64,000 nt of DNA from Podocnemis expansa (lineage: Eukaryota > Chordata > Testudines > Podocnemididae): positions 14,881,990 to 14,945,989 of the forward strand of contig ML681996.1 of assembly GCA_007922195.1 (NCBI GenBank). Direction: 5' to 3'. The notes beneath the pieces are model-generated. The model was not told the origin of the DNA. It saw nothing but the letters and a program-made list of their open reading frames with translations, and searched no databases. A program made the translations under genes and the position numbers. Below are positions 39,101 through 54,100 of the stretch, one piece after another; the stretch's first letter is position 1, and each line of letters starts with the position of its first letter.

Positions 39101-42100
39101 CTCATCTACTAATGTGGTCTATGCCATCATGTGCAAGAAATGCCCCAACACCTTATATATTGGACAAACAGGACGATCGCTCCGTAAGAGACTGAATGAG
39201 CACAGAGCTGATATCAGAAATCAAAGAACAAAGAAACCAGTTGCTGAGCACTTCCATCTTCCTAATCACTCGATGATGGATTTGTTAATGACTGTCGTTA
39301 GAGATGTAGCTGGGACATCAAGACTTCAAAGAGAAACAGCAGAACTCGAATTAATATGCAAGCTAAATTCTGTGAAAGCAGGACTTAATTGAGACTATGG
39401 GTTCTTTTCCCATTACAAAAGGTAATTTGACTTCAGGCTTCCCATGGTTTGAGCCTGTAAACTGCTCTGATTTGCTGTTACTTTATGACCTGATCCTATG
39501 TTTTACACCCCCTTGGATTTAGTTTCATTCCTTTCTGGAAGTTCACCCATCTTCAAAGCATCTGAGGAATTGGGATCTTCTCCCACAAAAGCTCATGCAA
39601 AAAATAAATCTGTTAGTCTCAAAGTGCCACACGACTCCTTGTTTTTTTACTGGACTAGACTAACATGGCTATCCCTTTTGAAATTGCAGTCTAGCTGTCA
39701 CTGGACAACTACAGCCCCACTGGTAGCTGGGGTGCAGACAGCTGTCTCCCAGCTGTATGCAGGGACCAGTAAAGCCTCAGCGAGGAAGTCCCTGTGCCCA
39801 GGCTAGGATCGGTAGGTTGGGGGACAGCCCACAGAGAGACTGAGATGTCTCTCTCAGCTCCCCACACACTGCCCCTTAGGTTGCTGGAAGTTCTCCTACT
39901 GAGGATGCACCCTATGACCCCAAGGATAGAATTATCACTACTTTATATTATATATTATATTATATTATATTATATTATATTATATTATATTATATTATAT
40001 TATAGACAAATTTCTCTAGTGTAGATATAGCCTTAGTATCTAGCAAAGGTCTGAATTTAAGCTCCCAGGGTCGTCATCTGAAGATGCTGTGCAGGTTTCC
40101 TTTGTGGACAAGGACTGAAAGGTAAGATACAGTAACCCAGTGTTTCCCAACTGCTGTGCCACAGCACACAGGTGTGCCATCAGGCCTGAAGAGGTGTGCC
40201 ACAAAATTTTTTGAAAACTTACTCAAAGAGCTCTGGATTGGCTCATTGACCATGAATATTCATGAGTTCACTTGGAAACTATATGGTGGTGTGCCTCAAA
40301 TTTATTAAAGGAAGCAAGGTGTGCCACGGCACAGAAAATATTGGGAGCCATTGCAGTAATCATTTTGTAAATGGTTTTTATTTTGTTTTTTATGATTTCT
40401 ATGTGTGAATTCATTCAAGGACTTAGGTTCGGACTACACTACACACCTCTAATCAGCATAACCATACCACATGGGGTGTCAAAAATCCACACCACAGAGC
40501 TCCACAGCTATATCAACCAAACCCCTATGTAGACAGTGCTACTTTCTCCCATTGACATAGCTACTGCCTTCTGCAGAAGGTGAATTAACTCCACCAATGA
40601 GAAGCTCTTGCAGATTTGCCCTGAGGGATGACCTAGTTTCACCTACATAGTTGTTATAGGGCACTTAGTGCACTAGCTGAGCTATACCACATGTTGTGAT
40701 AGGCAAGTGTAGGGCCCGTGGGTCTTGAAAGGTGTGTTGTGGGGGATTATTGGTCACTGTAACAGTGCAGATATATCTGCAGGTTTTGCTTATGTTGTTA
40801 TGGCAGGATCTGGTGCTGCTTTGAGCTGGCGTGTCCTGGTCTGGTGGTAGCTTGCTTCTGATGACAAGCTTGGCAAGGTCTTTGGGGAGAGAAGATGTTT
40901 GAAGGTGCAAAGAAGCGGGTTGGGAAAGATTTCTTTCTGGATATGGAACCCACTAAGTGCGAGGCTGTCAGTGTTTAATGATATCCTATATGTGTCCAGT
41001 GTGGGGTGGTAGTCACAAACCCAGGATGTGATTTATGATCATACCACTGCTGAGAGAATTCAGGTGTGCTTTAATGTCTCATGCACACTCAGTTTCAGTG
41101 GTGGGAGAACAGACGATGGAATTTAGACCTGAACTTGCCAATTGATATCACAGGGAAAGCACCACTGACTTAAACGCTGGTCTGTGTGGCAATAAGGATC
41201 TGCCCTGTGGATCACCATGCAAGAACAGAACTCCCCTTGGAAGAAACAAACATATTCATAGCACCAAACTGTATCGCATCACTTGTATAGCTACATTTTT
41301 TATGCCTGGTGTTTTGTTTTTATTCCAGGGCAATCAATCAGGTTGTTTATTCAAGAATTCATGAAAAAATAACAAATATTGATTACCTACACATCACTGG
41401 CTTGTAAGAAAGGCTATAATATAAGAAAGATTATCGGAAGATTCTTAATGTACTCAATTAATGTGGTGATCACTTACTTTACTTGTAATGCTTAATGTAC
41501 TAGATAAGGAGCTGTCCAAATCCACACTTCCAGAACTTTCTAGTGACCCTCTGGTTTTACTACCCTATAGAAATAAAGTATACGAATCAATCAGAATTAG
41601 AACACAATAATTGCATTCCAACAAATTATAGCCTGCTGGAACTGTTAAATCACTCCCTTGGAAGCCTATTGCAGAACTTAACTATCATGATGATTCTGCC
41701 AGTATCAAATTCAATTTCCTGAAATGCCTACAAATAACCTTCTTTTCCATGAGAAACACCTGCTTCCTTCAGGAAGGCCATGTATATTTTTAAGGATCCC
41801 AGCATTTAATACACTCATGCAGATCAAATTATTATTTTTTGCAGCCAAGACTGCTACTGGCTCCAGCATATACAACAAAAAAATGTGGGGAAAGGACTTG
41901 AATAATAAAGTACTTGAAAATGAGTCATAAATATTATCACAGCACCTCCCTCAGACCATAAAATTATTTTTGACATTAGGTTGTCTCCATCATAATGCAT
42001 AGACAAGTATTAGTTGACTAGTAAAGAGTACCGAAGACTACATCAGCACACTGGACTTGAGTAGATTTTCCCAACAAACATCAGCCTCTGATATACTGAT

Positions 42101-45100
42101 TTGTGTGTCTCTGGATCAGAGTGAAAATCCATAGAGTTTAGGATAATCTCTTGGACTCCAGCCCTAAATTAACAAGCAGAATGCAAACAAACCTGATAAT
42201 ATGTCTGTAGACCAAACCCGCTCTTAACTAGAGGTGCTAATAGTTGGCTTATGGTCTGAAGTACAGAATGTTAATGTCCTGTAGGAAAATTTATTCAATC
42301 TACAATAGAGTAATTGTTGATATTATTATTACCATGAATAATAAATGTTCTTCTTCTGAATCTTACTAACTTTTTTGCCTCAGGCTTGGTCTATGCTTAA
42401 GATTAATCAATATAGTTATTTTGATTCAGGGCATGAGGTTTTTTTTTACTGTCATAGTGATGCCAAAACTAATGAAGATGCAATTGTGTCCATAGAATCA
42501 TAGAAATGCAGGGCTGGAAGGGACCTTGAAAAGTCACCAAGTCCAGCCCCTTGCACTAAGACAGCTCCAAGTGAATCAAGACTATCCCTGATAAGTGTTT
42601 GTCTAACCTGTTTTTTAAAACTGTCAACAAAAGGGTTCCCACAATCTCTCTCGTAAGCTCATTGCAGAGCCTAACTGCCCTGATAATTACAAAGTTTTCC
42701 TACTATCTAACCTAAATCTCCACTGTTGCACATCAAACTCATTACTTCTTGTCTAGTCTTCAGAGGACATGGAGAACAGTTGATCCCAGTCCTGTGTATA
42801 ACAGCCCTACTACATCTGAAGACTGTTATCAGGTCTCCCTTCCTGTCTTCTCTTTTCAAGACTAAACATGCTCAGTTTTATTAACCTTTTCTCAAAGGAC
42901 AGGTTTCATTATTTTTATTACTCAACTGGACTCTGTCCAGTTTAGTCCACATCTTTCAAGTATGACACTGAGAACAGTACTCTTCACCAGTGCCAAGCAG
43001 GGTGGGACAACTGCCTTCCGTGTTTTACACAGGACTTTCCTATTAATATACTCCAAAACAATATTAGCCTTTTTTGCAACTGTGTCACATTGTTGACTCA
43101 TATTCAGATTGTGATCCATTATAAGCCCCAAATCCTTTTGAACACTACTCTCACTTAGCTGCTTATTTCCCACTTTGTAGTTGTGAATTTGATTTTCCAT
43201 TCCCAAGTGTAGTACTTTGCATTTATCTTTATGGAATTTCATCTTGCTTAATTCAGACCAATTCTCCAGTTTGTCAAGTTCATTTTAAATTCTAGTCCTG
43301 TCCTCGAAGTTGCTTGCAACACCTCCCAGCTTGGTGTAATCTTCAAATTTTATAAGTGTGCTCTCCACTCCATTATTGTATTGATGTAACATGTCCATCC
43401 GCAACTGTGCTTACACCAATATAGTTTTTTCCAATTGGGCCACTTCTATATCCATGTTCATTCACAAGATGGTTTTGCCAGAAAAACTCTCTTAATGTAA
43501 ACTGTGGCAGAGAACTTCATAAGTGATCATATATTATATAAAAGCTTATTTCTTTGTATCATTCTAGGCCAGTCGATAAAATCAACTTTTTCTTTCATAG
43601 CTCTGTTGGTCAGTGCAGACATAATGTAGTAATAGTAATCCTGGCAAAACTGTGATTTTGCTAGGAGAGGTCATTTTGCTTCAGGGTTGATAACTGTAAT
43701 AAACCATGCAGCTAAGAATGAAATTTTACTAGCATGAGCTGCATCCATGCAAGGAGCACTTTCCCAGTGCAGTATACCAGGACAGATAAATTGGCAAAAC
43801 ACTTCTAACATAGACCTGCCCTTAGTCAGCCGTCCCCTTGTCCTTATATTATGAGAGAGGGTAAATGGGACTCCATGATTAATCTGCTCTAGCATTCATT
43901 GTTTTGCAAAATGCATCTTATCAACTTTTATCCACTGCTTCTCTGTACTAAACAGTCCAGACTGTTCAATCTTACTTCCTATAAGAAGTCTTTGCAAGCC
44001 CCTAACCACTTTTGCCAGACCTTGTTGTGGACTTTTTCTGTTTTGTACTATATCCTTTTAGAGAGCAAATAACAGTATTCAGATAGAAGGGTTCTACAAA
44101 TTTAAGTGGTGGCTTTATAATAGTTTCAATATTTTTCTCTATTTTTATTCTAATACAGCCTGACAGATTATTTGTCTTTTTAACTGCTGCTGTGTTGAGC
44201 AAATATTTTCAGCCAACTGTCCATGACACCTGGATCATTTTGCTTACAGTGTGTAAAGGTTCAGAGTGTTCCTTTCAATGTTTATCACCTGACACTTGTT
44301 TACACACTGAATTTCATTCTCCATCATATTGTCTGAATGTGGGCTCCTTCTGAAGGTCCTCCAAATTTTCTCTGGGCCTGGCTTACAAATAATTCTGTGG
44401 CATCTACAGATTTTGCCACTATATTGTTCACCTTCATCCCAGATCATTCATAAATATTAATGGACTGACCAAGGACCTTTCTTAATTTCCTTGCAAGATT
44501 TTTCTACCCCTTGTTCCCTCTCCTAACCAGTTTCTAAATCCACAAGAGAATTTTACTGCTAATGTCATAACTGCTTATTTTGCTTGATAATCTTTTGTGA
44601 TGGACTTTATCAGCAGTTTATGAAAATTCTATGTAAAAACTGTATTTACTGCTTCTTTATCCATTAATTTGTTCACTTCACAGATTTGGACAGGTTTCAT
44701 TTTCATGACAAAAGCCATGTTCATCTAAGTATTTCTAGAACTCTGTCCTTAACAACTGTTCAACAACTTTCCCTGGAATGAACCAAAGATGATATAGATT
44801 ATATGTCTGTCACTTAAATAAATAAAACAATGCTGTTAATTTAAAGTCAATACAATTCAAGATACCTACCCGTGACAAGATACTTTCTAATGATTCTGTG
44901 AGTGACCTTTTAGCTTTGCTCTTTAACATATCTAGTCTGAATCTGGGAGCACTGCTTGGCACCTCGTTTCCAGTATTCTCTCCACAAGGTTGTGCAGTCT
45001 AGAATATTTAAGAAAATACACGGTATTATAGAACCGAAACTCAATAAATGATTTTTGATGACTTAGTAGCAAGCTTCACTAAACTAAAGCTATACTTGAA

Positions 45101-48100
45101 AAAAATCATTTATGTCCTCAACCCAACAATTACATCACTGAGCAACGCTCTCCAGTCTCTTGGTGGCAGTAGCCAGGGGTGCTGTGACCCAGTACCTGAG
45201 AGTCAACGACCCCCTACTGGGTCCCGACCCTAAGTTTGAAAACCACTGGATTACTTGATATCATGTGGACAAGTGATCAGCTCTCAGACAGCAATAAATT
45301 TTGGTCATTACCAATGCAGGCTGTTGACAGGTCAAAGCAAAATGGCACCCAATTTTCAATCCTCCAAACAGAAAATTCAATCTTTCCCCTCTAAGCCAAC
45401 TCATCTTATTCCCTGCACAGCAAGCCATTTAGTCAAAAGGACCCTGCTATTCTCAAGTGAAAAATATTTATTTTGAAAAGATCTTTTGGTTCAAAAAATA
45501 TCAACATTCTATGAATTGTCTTGCACCTTTTTAAATTTAAATTCTTCCAATTTAACATTGAGCACTTGAGGAGTAGGATTCCTCACTCAGAAAACAAACA
45601 TGAGTAGCAATGAAGAGAAGACAAAAAAAAATTCACGGTGTTCTAGGATATTTAACTTCGACAGATTAAGTCCAAAGTTATTTATTGTTGCACAGCACTG
45701 AAGTTAAAATATCTAAGTAGACAGTTTCTGCTAAGAATGGTTGAATGAGAAGCAAGTCAACATTGCTGCATGAATCTTGGCATCTTTAAAAGTGCCAGAG
45801 TATTATTTTTTGGTTTCAAGAGCAGAAAAACATACAACCACATCTCAGTGGCATTAAAATCTCACAGTTTTATCATCTGGTTCCTTCAGCACCCACCTTC
45901 CATCTGTTAAGAATCTGCAACTATTTTATAAAAATAACTGGCACTAATCCCAACTGGAAATATTCCACATCTGTTCATAAAAAACCTCAAACACTATTTC
46001 CTCTTGTTCTACCTCAACCCAGACTGCTCTTTCCAGGTTCACACATTTCTGACAGGACACCCAAATGACTGGCCAGTTGACAAAACAGTAAATCAGAAAA
46101 CAAGACTATGAAGCTTTCTTCCGGCATTCTCAGCAATAGTAATAATTAACCAATAAGCAATAAAAGGACAAGAGATTAAAATAAACACAGAGCTAGTCAT
46201 AAAAAAGCAGAGGACAGCCTCCAGTTACTTCATGCTTTAATTCTGAATACTTAAGAGGCAGGGTGTAACTAGGGTGGAGTGATTGAGGCTTTGCTCTGGG
46301 CATGTATCGAGCAGCTCCATTCACAGCGCGATTTGAGGGCGTGTTCTGTGCTGTTTGTTCTGGGTGAGCCACAGCTGCCAAAATACTTAGTTCCAGAGCA
46401 CTGCTTAGAGAGGGAGCAGAGTTCCAGGCTGCAGCATGTACTGGCTTTGATGAATCTGACCCTCCAATGTGCTCACTGTGTACCTAGCCAGTAGGAGGAG
46501 ATTGCCTGGAGGAAGCATTACAGTACAGTTCCTGCTACTGGTAGGAACTGAAGAAAATGCTGACTAAGATTTTCAAAAGTGACTAGTGGTTTTGGGGTGT
46601 TCAAATTGAGTAATTCTGAGTGGACTGTTCTTCAGAGGGGGGTTCTCAGCCTCTTCTGAAAAATCAAGCCCCTTTAAGGTGTTTCGAGCAGGCTACCCCA
46701 AATTGAGGCATTCAAAATTACGAGTCCCTTTTGAAAACCTCATCCATGTAGTTTAAACATAGTAAATACCTAAATTTGAAGAGAAATCTGCCCACATCCC
46801 TTTCTACTCATATTGTACCTAAGGCGGATTACTCCTATCTCCTTCAGATGATTAAAGAATGAACAGCAGTTTTCTCCTTCCTTTCTCAGGCGAAGAACAC
46901 TGTCCGTTCTGCAGCAATGTTTAACAACAACCTCTGTTTGCATTGGTCACAATGATATTTCCACACAAACAAAGTAATAACCCTCATATAGGCACCCCTG
47001 CAGTCCTGCCTCAGGATAAATTCCAGTGGGCTTGACTCACCACTGAATTCAACTGGGGACTGACAGGGAGTCAGAAAAGAAGAGCTGAAAGAGGCTTTTT
47101 AAATTTACACATATATGCATCAGCAGCTGCAACTAGTAACTGTGATGGAATGTAGCATTTTCATTTTAATGTTTCCTATAGCCCTTGTATTAAAAGCATG
47201 AGCATAGTCAAATGTGAAAAACCAGTGATCCATCTAGACCGGTACCAGCCAGAACCAGATGCTTCACAAGAAGTTGAAAGAGACAGTGCCTCGAGTGGTT
47301 GGCTTATGCCCTGAAGCTTAATGGTTTACATGTTTTTTAATCCCATTGCCATCAGTACATGGCAATATCCAAGTATGCTCTGACTGTACCTTCTCTGCCT
47401 GCTGATGACTAGCTGTTGATGCCAACTACCCAGTTTCCACTGCCTCAGTTGATTCCACCTCAGCTTCACTGCATATCTGCCCCTCCACACCCTCATTTTC
47501 TCTACCTTATACCTCGCCCCTTCACTCTCTTTCCATTTAGAATATTCCCCCCAAGAAAGCCCACTCCAAAAAATCATGGGATTAAAATGACATTTGCTTC
47601 CATCCTGTTGTTCATTGTGCTTCTTTTGTTCTCCCCCTTCTCCCAACCTGGCTTGTTTAGATTTTTAGCCCTTCAGGGGAAGGCCTATCTCTATATTGTG
47701 CTTGCACAGTGCTGAGCACAATCAGATCCCACCCTCAATTGGCTCTTAGGTACTACTGTAATAAACATGCTAAATAATAATTATTATTCCACCAGGAATA
47801 AGCATAATGGGTTTTTACTTTCAGTGCTAATTGAACATTAAAAAATATATAGATGGAAAGTCACCGTTAAGAAGCTAGTAAGAATGGAAAATGACCTTTT
47901 CTTAAAAAGAGAAAAGAAAAAAGAAAAGCTAGCTTGCATACCTGCTTTGCTTCTCCAACATGAACATGAGCCTTCTGTTTTTCTTCATACATGTTTCTTA
48001 GAACAGAGATAATCAACTCATTCTCTTTCTGATCATTTCTTGGTTTTAATTTCTTTTAAAAGAATAGACAGAAAAATAAGGGCTGCATTAATATAGTAGC

Positions 48101-51100
48101 TTTAAAATTATTCTCCTCTATTTTTACTTTTGAGATTGCCAGTTTATAGCTATGGCACATTGAATAGTTTATTATATTTCAGTAGGTCTCAAGTAAGGAG
48201 AATGCGTACTCCCAGGGGTATGCAGTGTTCTTCTAGGAGGTACATCAGTTCATCTAGGTATTTGCCTAATTTTACAACAGGCTACATACAAAGTACAAGC
48301 AAAGTCAATGCAAAGTAAAAGTTTATACAGGTAACAACTTGTTTATACTGTTCTATATACTACATACTGAAACGTAAATACAATATTTACATTACAATTG
48401 ATTTGCTTTATAAGCAAGCAGTAAAAATGAGAAAGTAAGGAACTTTTCAGTACTAGTGTGCTGTGATGCTTTTGTATTTCTAGATGTGATTTTGTAAGCA
48501 CATGGTTTCTACATGAGGTGAAACTTAGGGGTATGCAAGACTCCTAAAATGGGTACAATATTCTGGAAAGATTGAGAGCCACTGACCTAGTTGCTGCTAC
48601 TGTATAACTCCACTAGAGGACACCAGTGATTTACATTATACAGCAACACAACTGGACAAGTATTTTAACCATATTTCACAAATACCATGGAGAGCTGTGA
48701 CTAACAATAGCAAATAGCTGCTGAAACCAAGATATGCTCAAAATCATTTGAAGCATATTTGAGAAAGCGTAACATGGTCATACCTAGAACAACGGCCAGT
48801 ATAAAATATCATTTACCAATATGACAACAAAATAAAAGAATATTTTTACCTCTGTCTGCTCATGTAATATTTCTCAATTGCCTGTGCATTTTATTATGGA
48901 TCAAATTTTCATTATATAAAACTTCACCTTTGTAAAAAATGCGTCAGTAGGACTTAACAGCTAATCTGATTTCAAAAGTTAATCTTACCGTTTAAATCCT
49001 ACTACCTATTGCCTTTTAGACATGAAATTTTGGAGTAGTTCAAATTAAAAATAAATAGCCAGTGCAACAGTTGTATTTTACACAGATATATTCAAAATAT
49101 TTAGAAAAAATCAATTTAATAAATTAATGGCAAGTATAGCCTCTAACCTAGATGAATGGGTAGAGGAGATGTTTGTAACCATGAGGTAAAATATATGAAT
49201 GCACTTGTCCTAAAGCAGGCACAATCTATTATTAAGGAACATCTGATGGGAGACAAAATGCAAATATGTCTCTCTGCTCATCCAGATTTTCACTTAGGCT
49301 TTAAGATTATTAGAAGATAAAATATTTTTAAAATTATAGCTTTCTGCAGTACTTAAATCACAAAGGTAAAGCTTTTTAAATCTGTGGACTTCTCACAATT
49401 GCGCATATAATGAGAGATCCAAAGGGGTAGCTGTGTTAGTCTAGTTCAGTAAAACAAATGAACAAGGAATCCTGTGACACTTAAAGATTAACAAATCTGT
49501 TTTTTGCATGACCATTCCTGGGAGAAAATCCCACTTCATCAGACACTTTAAAGTTGGGGGAACTTATAGAATGGTAGGAAATAAATGCAGGGAAGTGTAA
49601 GTCATAGGAACATGTCACACTGTAACAGCAAATCAAAACAAATCAAAGCAAATCATATAATGCATGAGATATATTATTAGAAAATTTCAAATGTGACTGG
49701 GAGCTACTCTGGTTAATGCAAATACTTTTAGAAAAATAATGATCTGAAAAATGGAATCAGGAAAACATAATGAGCTTTAACAATGAATGTCCTGTGGCAC
49801 CTTAAAGATTAACAAATTTCTTCAAGCATGAGCTATTGTGGGCTGCAACCCACTTCATCAGATGCAGAAGTGGGTTGCAGCCCATGAAAGCTTATGCCCA
49901 AAGAAATCTGTTAATCTTTAAGGTGCCACAGGACTTCCATTGTTTTTGCTATATACAGACAAATACAGCTACCCCTCTGGAACATAGTGAGTCTTAAAAT
50001 CATCCTACATCTAAAATCTCAGATCAACAAAACTTGTATTGAAAAAGTAAGAAAAGATGAAAGATTGATTGTTACATTTTATCCAATGGATTACTTCTAG
50101 AGCCTTATCTTACAAAAGTTAGTTAGTTAATTTGTCCCAAAAGATTCCCAAAACGGAACGAGCTAGAAACACAAATTTTTGCACAGATACTACTGATGTC
50201 ATAATTTAAATAACTGCATTGGTTATATCTCAAAATTGGTTCCCCCAGAGCTCCAATTAGTCCCACAGATAATTAGATGTTAGTAGCACCAGGTCATGGG
50301 CATTTGCTGGACTCTTCTGGTAAGCGTGTCAGATGAACTGCAACTATGAGATCCTTTCCATCTGGCTACGAACTAAGTACTTCATCTGTTGTCCAATAAA
50401 TATTTTATAAAGTTTGCTTATCTGTTTGTTTGTCCCAAAAGATCTCTGAAACAGTATGAGCTAGAAATACAAAATTTTGAATTGATACTACTGATTTCCT
50501 AACTTAAATAACTGCATTGGTTATATCTTGAAATTGGTTCCCCCAGAGTCCCAATTCAGACCATAAATAATTAGCTGTTAGTACCGCCTGATCATAGGCA
50601 TTTGCTGGACTCTTCTGTTTAGCACTAACTGCAACTATGAGATCCTTTCCATCTGGCTACAGACTAAGTAGTTCATCTATTGTCCACGAGGCTTCTTTCA
50701 CCTCTCTTTCTTTCATTTTATCACACAGAAACGGATATGGTAATCAATAATTCTAAAAACTGGTTTGGGTAATGATAGGCTCTGACACACACAAAAATCT
50801 TACCAACAATATAGGGTGCAAACATCATAATTTCTGTGGAAAATACTGTTCTTTTAATGGTAATAATTGGATTAATGTAATTGTGACATCGATATCCCCA
50901 ATACTCTAAATAGGGGACTCCATTTCCATATGAAACTTGTTTGGGACTGTTCAATTCGTACAAGTGAATAGATGTGCACTTTGTTACAATTTTGGGGTTC
51001 ATTTCTTAAAGTAATATATATGAGAAAAGTATTTTTAATAAAATATGCTATGTTAATATAATTGACATAGTTCATTCATCACACCTTATTTCCCTTGGGC

Positions 51101-54100
51101 GACGCCAGGTATTTCTGCTAGTCATAAAATAAAAATAATGTTCAATAGATTACTGACCTCACTGCAACTAAACAAACTTTAGGTTATCGAAATGTCCAGT
51201 TAGATAAGGTCATTTAACTCCAAAATACCCAGAGATACTCTGTTACTTAAATAAGCAAAATGTTTCATTTTTGGTTAGGCAGACCCAAATCTAAACATTT
51301 TAAGTTGGTCAAACACTTATTTTTGGATTAGTTCTACATTAAAGTCAGACGGTCTGAGATTACATGGTGACTTGTGTCCCCTTTCTCTCCCTGATTAAGC
51401 TACTTTTCCCATGATGCTTCACAGTCCCAAACTGTTACTCCCAGGAGTCACCATGACAACTCAGGAGGATACAGACTGAAGTGAAACTATCCTAAAACTG
51501 AAACAGTTTGATTTGGATCAATGAACTGAAATATTTAGAGTCAGGTCAAATATCAAACCAGTCTGAAACGAAACATTTCAATTCAGGAATGTCAAAACAA
51601 TTTTGATTACAAATGTCAAAACAATATTTCACATTTCCGAATGGAGTGCTCTGGTACTTTTTTTTTTTTTTTAATAGAAAAGTAAAGGGTTCTACAGAAA
51701 ACAGACACTTTTTATAAAAAATTCACAAGTCAAAAACCCAGTTTTCCATCAAAAGACTGTTCCAGGGGTGTAAAACATGTGGAGGCCTGCAAACGTCTTC
51801 CATTCAGCTTGAGACTGGAATCAGTGGGACCACACTCTCTCTCTAACAGAGTGAAAGAGAGAGTGTGGTCTCGCATATCCAGAGTTTCATTGCAAGAGTG
51901 TCAGGTCTTGTGACATCATGGAGCACTGGGTATGCAAGACTGTGCTCCATGAGACCATGCTCTCTCCCAGAGAAAGAAGGGAGGGTAGGGGGGTATTGCC
52001 GACCACATACACAGTACTCTGTAATGCTGCGAGAGTACTATAGTATTTTGATTTATGGTATGTACGGCCCACTTGAAGTACATTTAAGTCAAATCTGATC
52101 ACCATAGCAAATGAGTTTGACACCCCTGGTTTAGACTGTAGAGCTGACCAGCCCAAGAAACAATAGTGAATGACCCAGAATTTAAAACTCAGGCTGATTT
52201 CCAGATTGTTATTGAATACTGAAAGAAGGTAAAGAGCCAATCTCAGGAAAATAAAAGCTTTGGCAGTGGTCATGGATTGTAAATAAAGACCTTGGAATAC
52301 AACTTTTAACTTAGAAAAAGAAACAAGCAAATAAAAATACACACAGTACCTGAACCTCCTCAAAAACAGAGGCTTGCTCGTGGTTATTTAGTGTTGTTAG
52401 ATGTTTCTGGAGTTCTAGTTTAGTTTTAGAAGGATGTAGTCCTAATAAAAGATAAAACAAGAAAAAAAATAAGCAAACTTCCAACTGACAGATTAATACA
52501 CTAATCATATGATATCCACAGAAGCTTCATTAAGCGGTATAATCACTGCTATTTAAATGAGTGATCTGCACTTGTGTTAGTGGACAAGAGCCACCGTATA
52601 TATACTTCAAAGAAGTGTGCTGTGAAATAAGTAATTAGATTAAACAATGTGTGAATATGAACTTTATAATGCATTTAAAATGAGGAAATGCAATCTTCAG
52701 CAATAAGGAGTTTTGCTGGAATAAAGCACAAGGTTAGGCTTCTTAGTTGACCTAGAAGATTGCTTGATCACATAAAACAGAATGAATTTAGAGTCTTCTG
52801 TGGCTTAGCAAACAGCCTTTTTTATTACTGTTTTATGCCGTATAGGTTTTGGGGGAGGAGTGGTTTATATATGTGTTTGATACTGACTACTTTTTAACGT
52901 ATGTGTGTTGGTCTATAATTTGCCTCTTCAAGAGTTTTTCCAATATTCACTAAATATTGTGCTTTGTCTTTTGCTGAATTCATCTACTGACATTTAAAAG
53001 CTAATAACACTATGACTTTCATTAGTTCTCCCTCTGCTTGTCTTTGATTAAATTCATTTTCTAGATTCTTTGCTGCTAACAGATTTATTGTTAAGCATCT
53101 GATCTGTGAGATGAATACCCTTTTCCATCAAACTGGAGGTAGACAAAAGCATTCAACCTCAGTCCTCCTTTTAGTGCTCTCAGAATCATAGTTAACTAAT
53201 CATAGCTAGCTGAAGGCCAAAACAAAGGACAGGATAGCATAGTTCTGGAAATTCTCCAGTTCTTACAGATTAATACCAGATCTGTCGTGGCCCAACAAGC
53301 TTTTGTGGCTTTCCATTGATCTGGCTGCAACCCCTCATTCACACCAGCCCTGCCCTAAATGGTTAAATTCTTAGCTGTGAAACTTGTTGAAATGCAAGAT
53401 GTTCTTGGTGGCCACATGTCCTTGTCACTTTTTCTACAATGGATCTTTTCTGCAATGACTTTGTTTTCTCTCAGAAGTCCAGGTCAAACACATTACAGGA
53501 GTCCTCTGTTTGAAATGATGTTTAATGGCAAAGTAACACACCTTTTCTAACTCAGTGCATTAAACAGGACATGCAGTTCTCAGCTGGAGCAATATGTGTT
53601 CCTTAAAGATTCACTGAAAAGTTACTTCCAAATGCTCTATTGTGTATGAATTCAAGGAGCAAGTAATTTTCAATGCAATTACATTTACAATTTTCTCTCT
53701 CTTTTTTTTAAATTAAAAAACACACTATATGAATCAATTTAACTTTTATTTGATCATTTTTGACACTAGTGTTGACCTTATATTGAAGTTATTTTTTAAT
53801 TAACTGACCAGCCTTCAAGCCTCCAAAGACAAGACAGTCCTGGGTTAAAAAAAAAAAAATGTTTTTCTTTAGATCCGTGTTTCACATATAAAATTATTGC
53901 TCACGTAAGACTGATAGATAGAATACATTTTCAAGAGCTTTCATTGTCAACATTGCTTAACAATTACCTTCTATCTTTTCACAGAGTTTATGCAGGCATT
54001 GCATAGGGCATCTATCACAAAGTTGGAGCTGAGCTTTGGAAGTCTGTTGCACAGCAGCTACAGTGAAAGCTTGTTTCAAGGTCATCATGATTTCATCAAC

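Larger units (their letters stand above)
38545..40033. mobile_element. MITE split by a Penelope-like element
   Basis: Left end GCTTTGTCTACACTAGGAAG with TTTTGTCGACAAAA just inside. Right end GACAAATTTCTCTAGTGTAG ATATAGCC is the inverted counterpart. The Penelope-like element 38640-39675 and the ATTAT repeat sit inside. Superfamily uncertain (hAT-type suspected). Confidence 0.55.
37619..41477. other. TBC1D1 intron with nested repeats
   Basis: Contains a GC-rich stretch (37930-38190), a MITE-like segment (about 38200-38500, with GCATCTACACTGACCCTGTA), the MITE with Penelope insertion (38545-40033), a hAT element (40138-40353) and a MITE-like fragment (about 40430-40640). From 40690 to 41477 I see only plain intron. 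Confidence 0.5.

Noticed and set aside
50131..50686. Direct repeats considered as a CRISPR-like or satellite array
   Set aside because: Only two diverged copies of about 260 bases within a Helitron, in vertebrate DNA.
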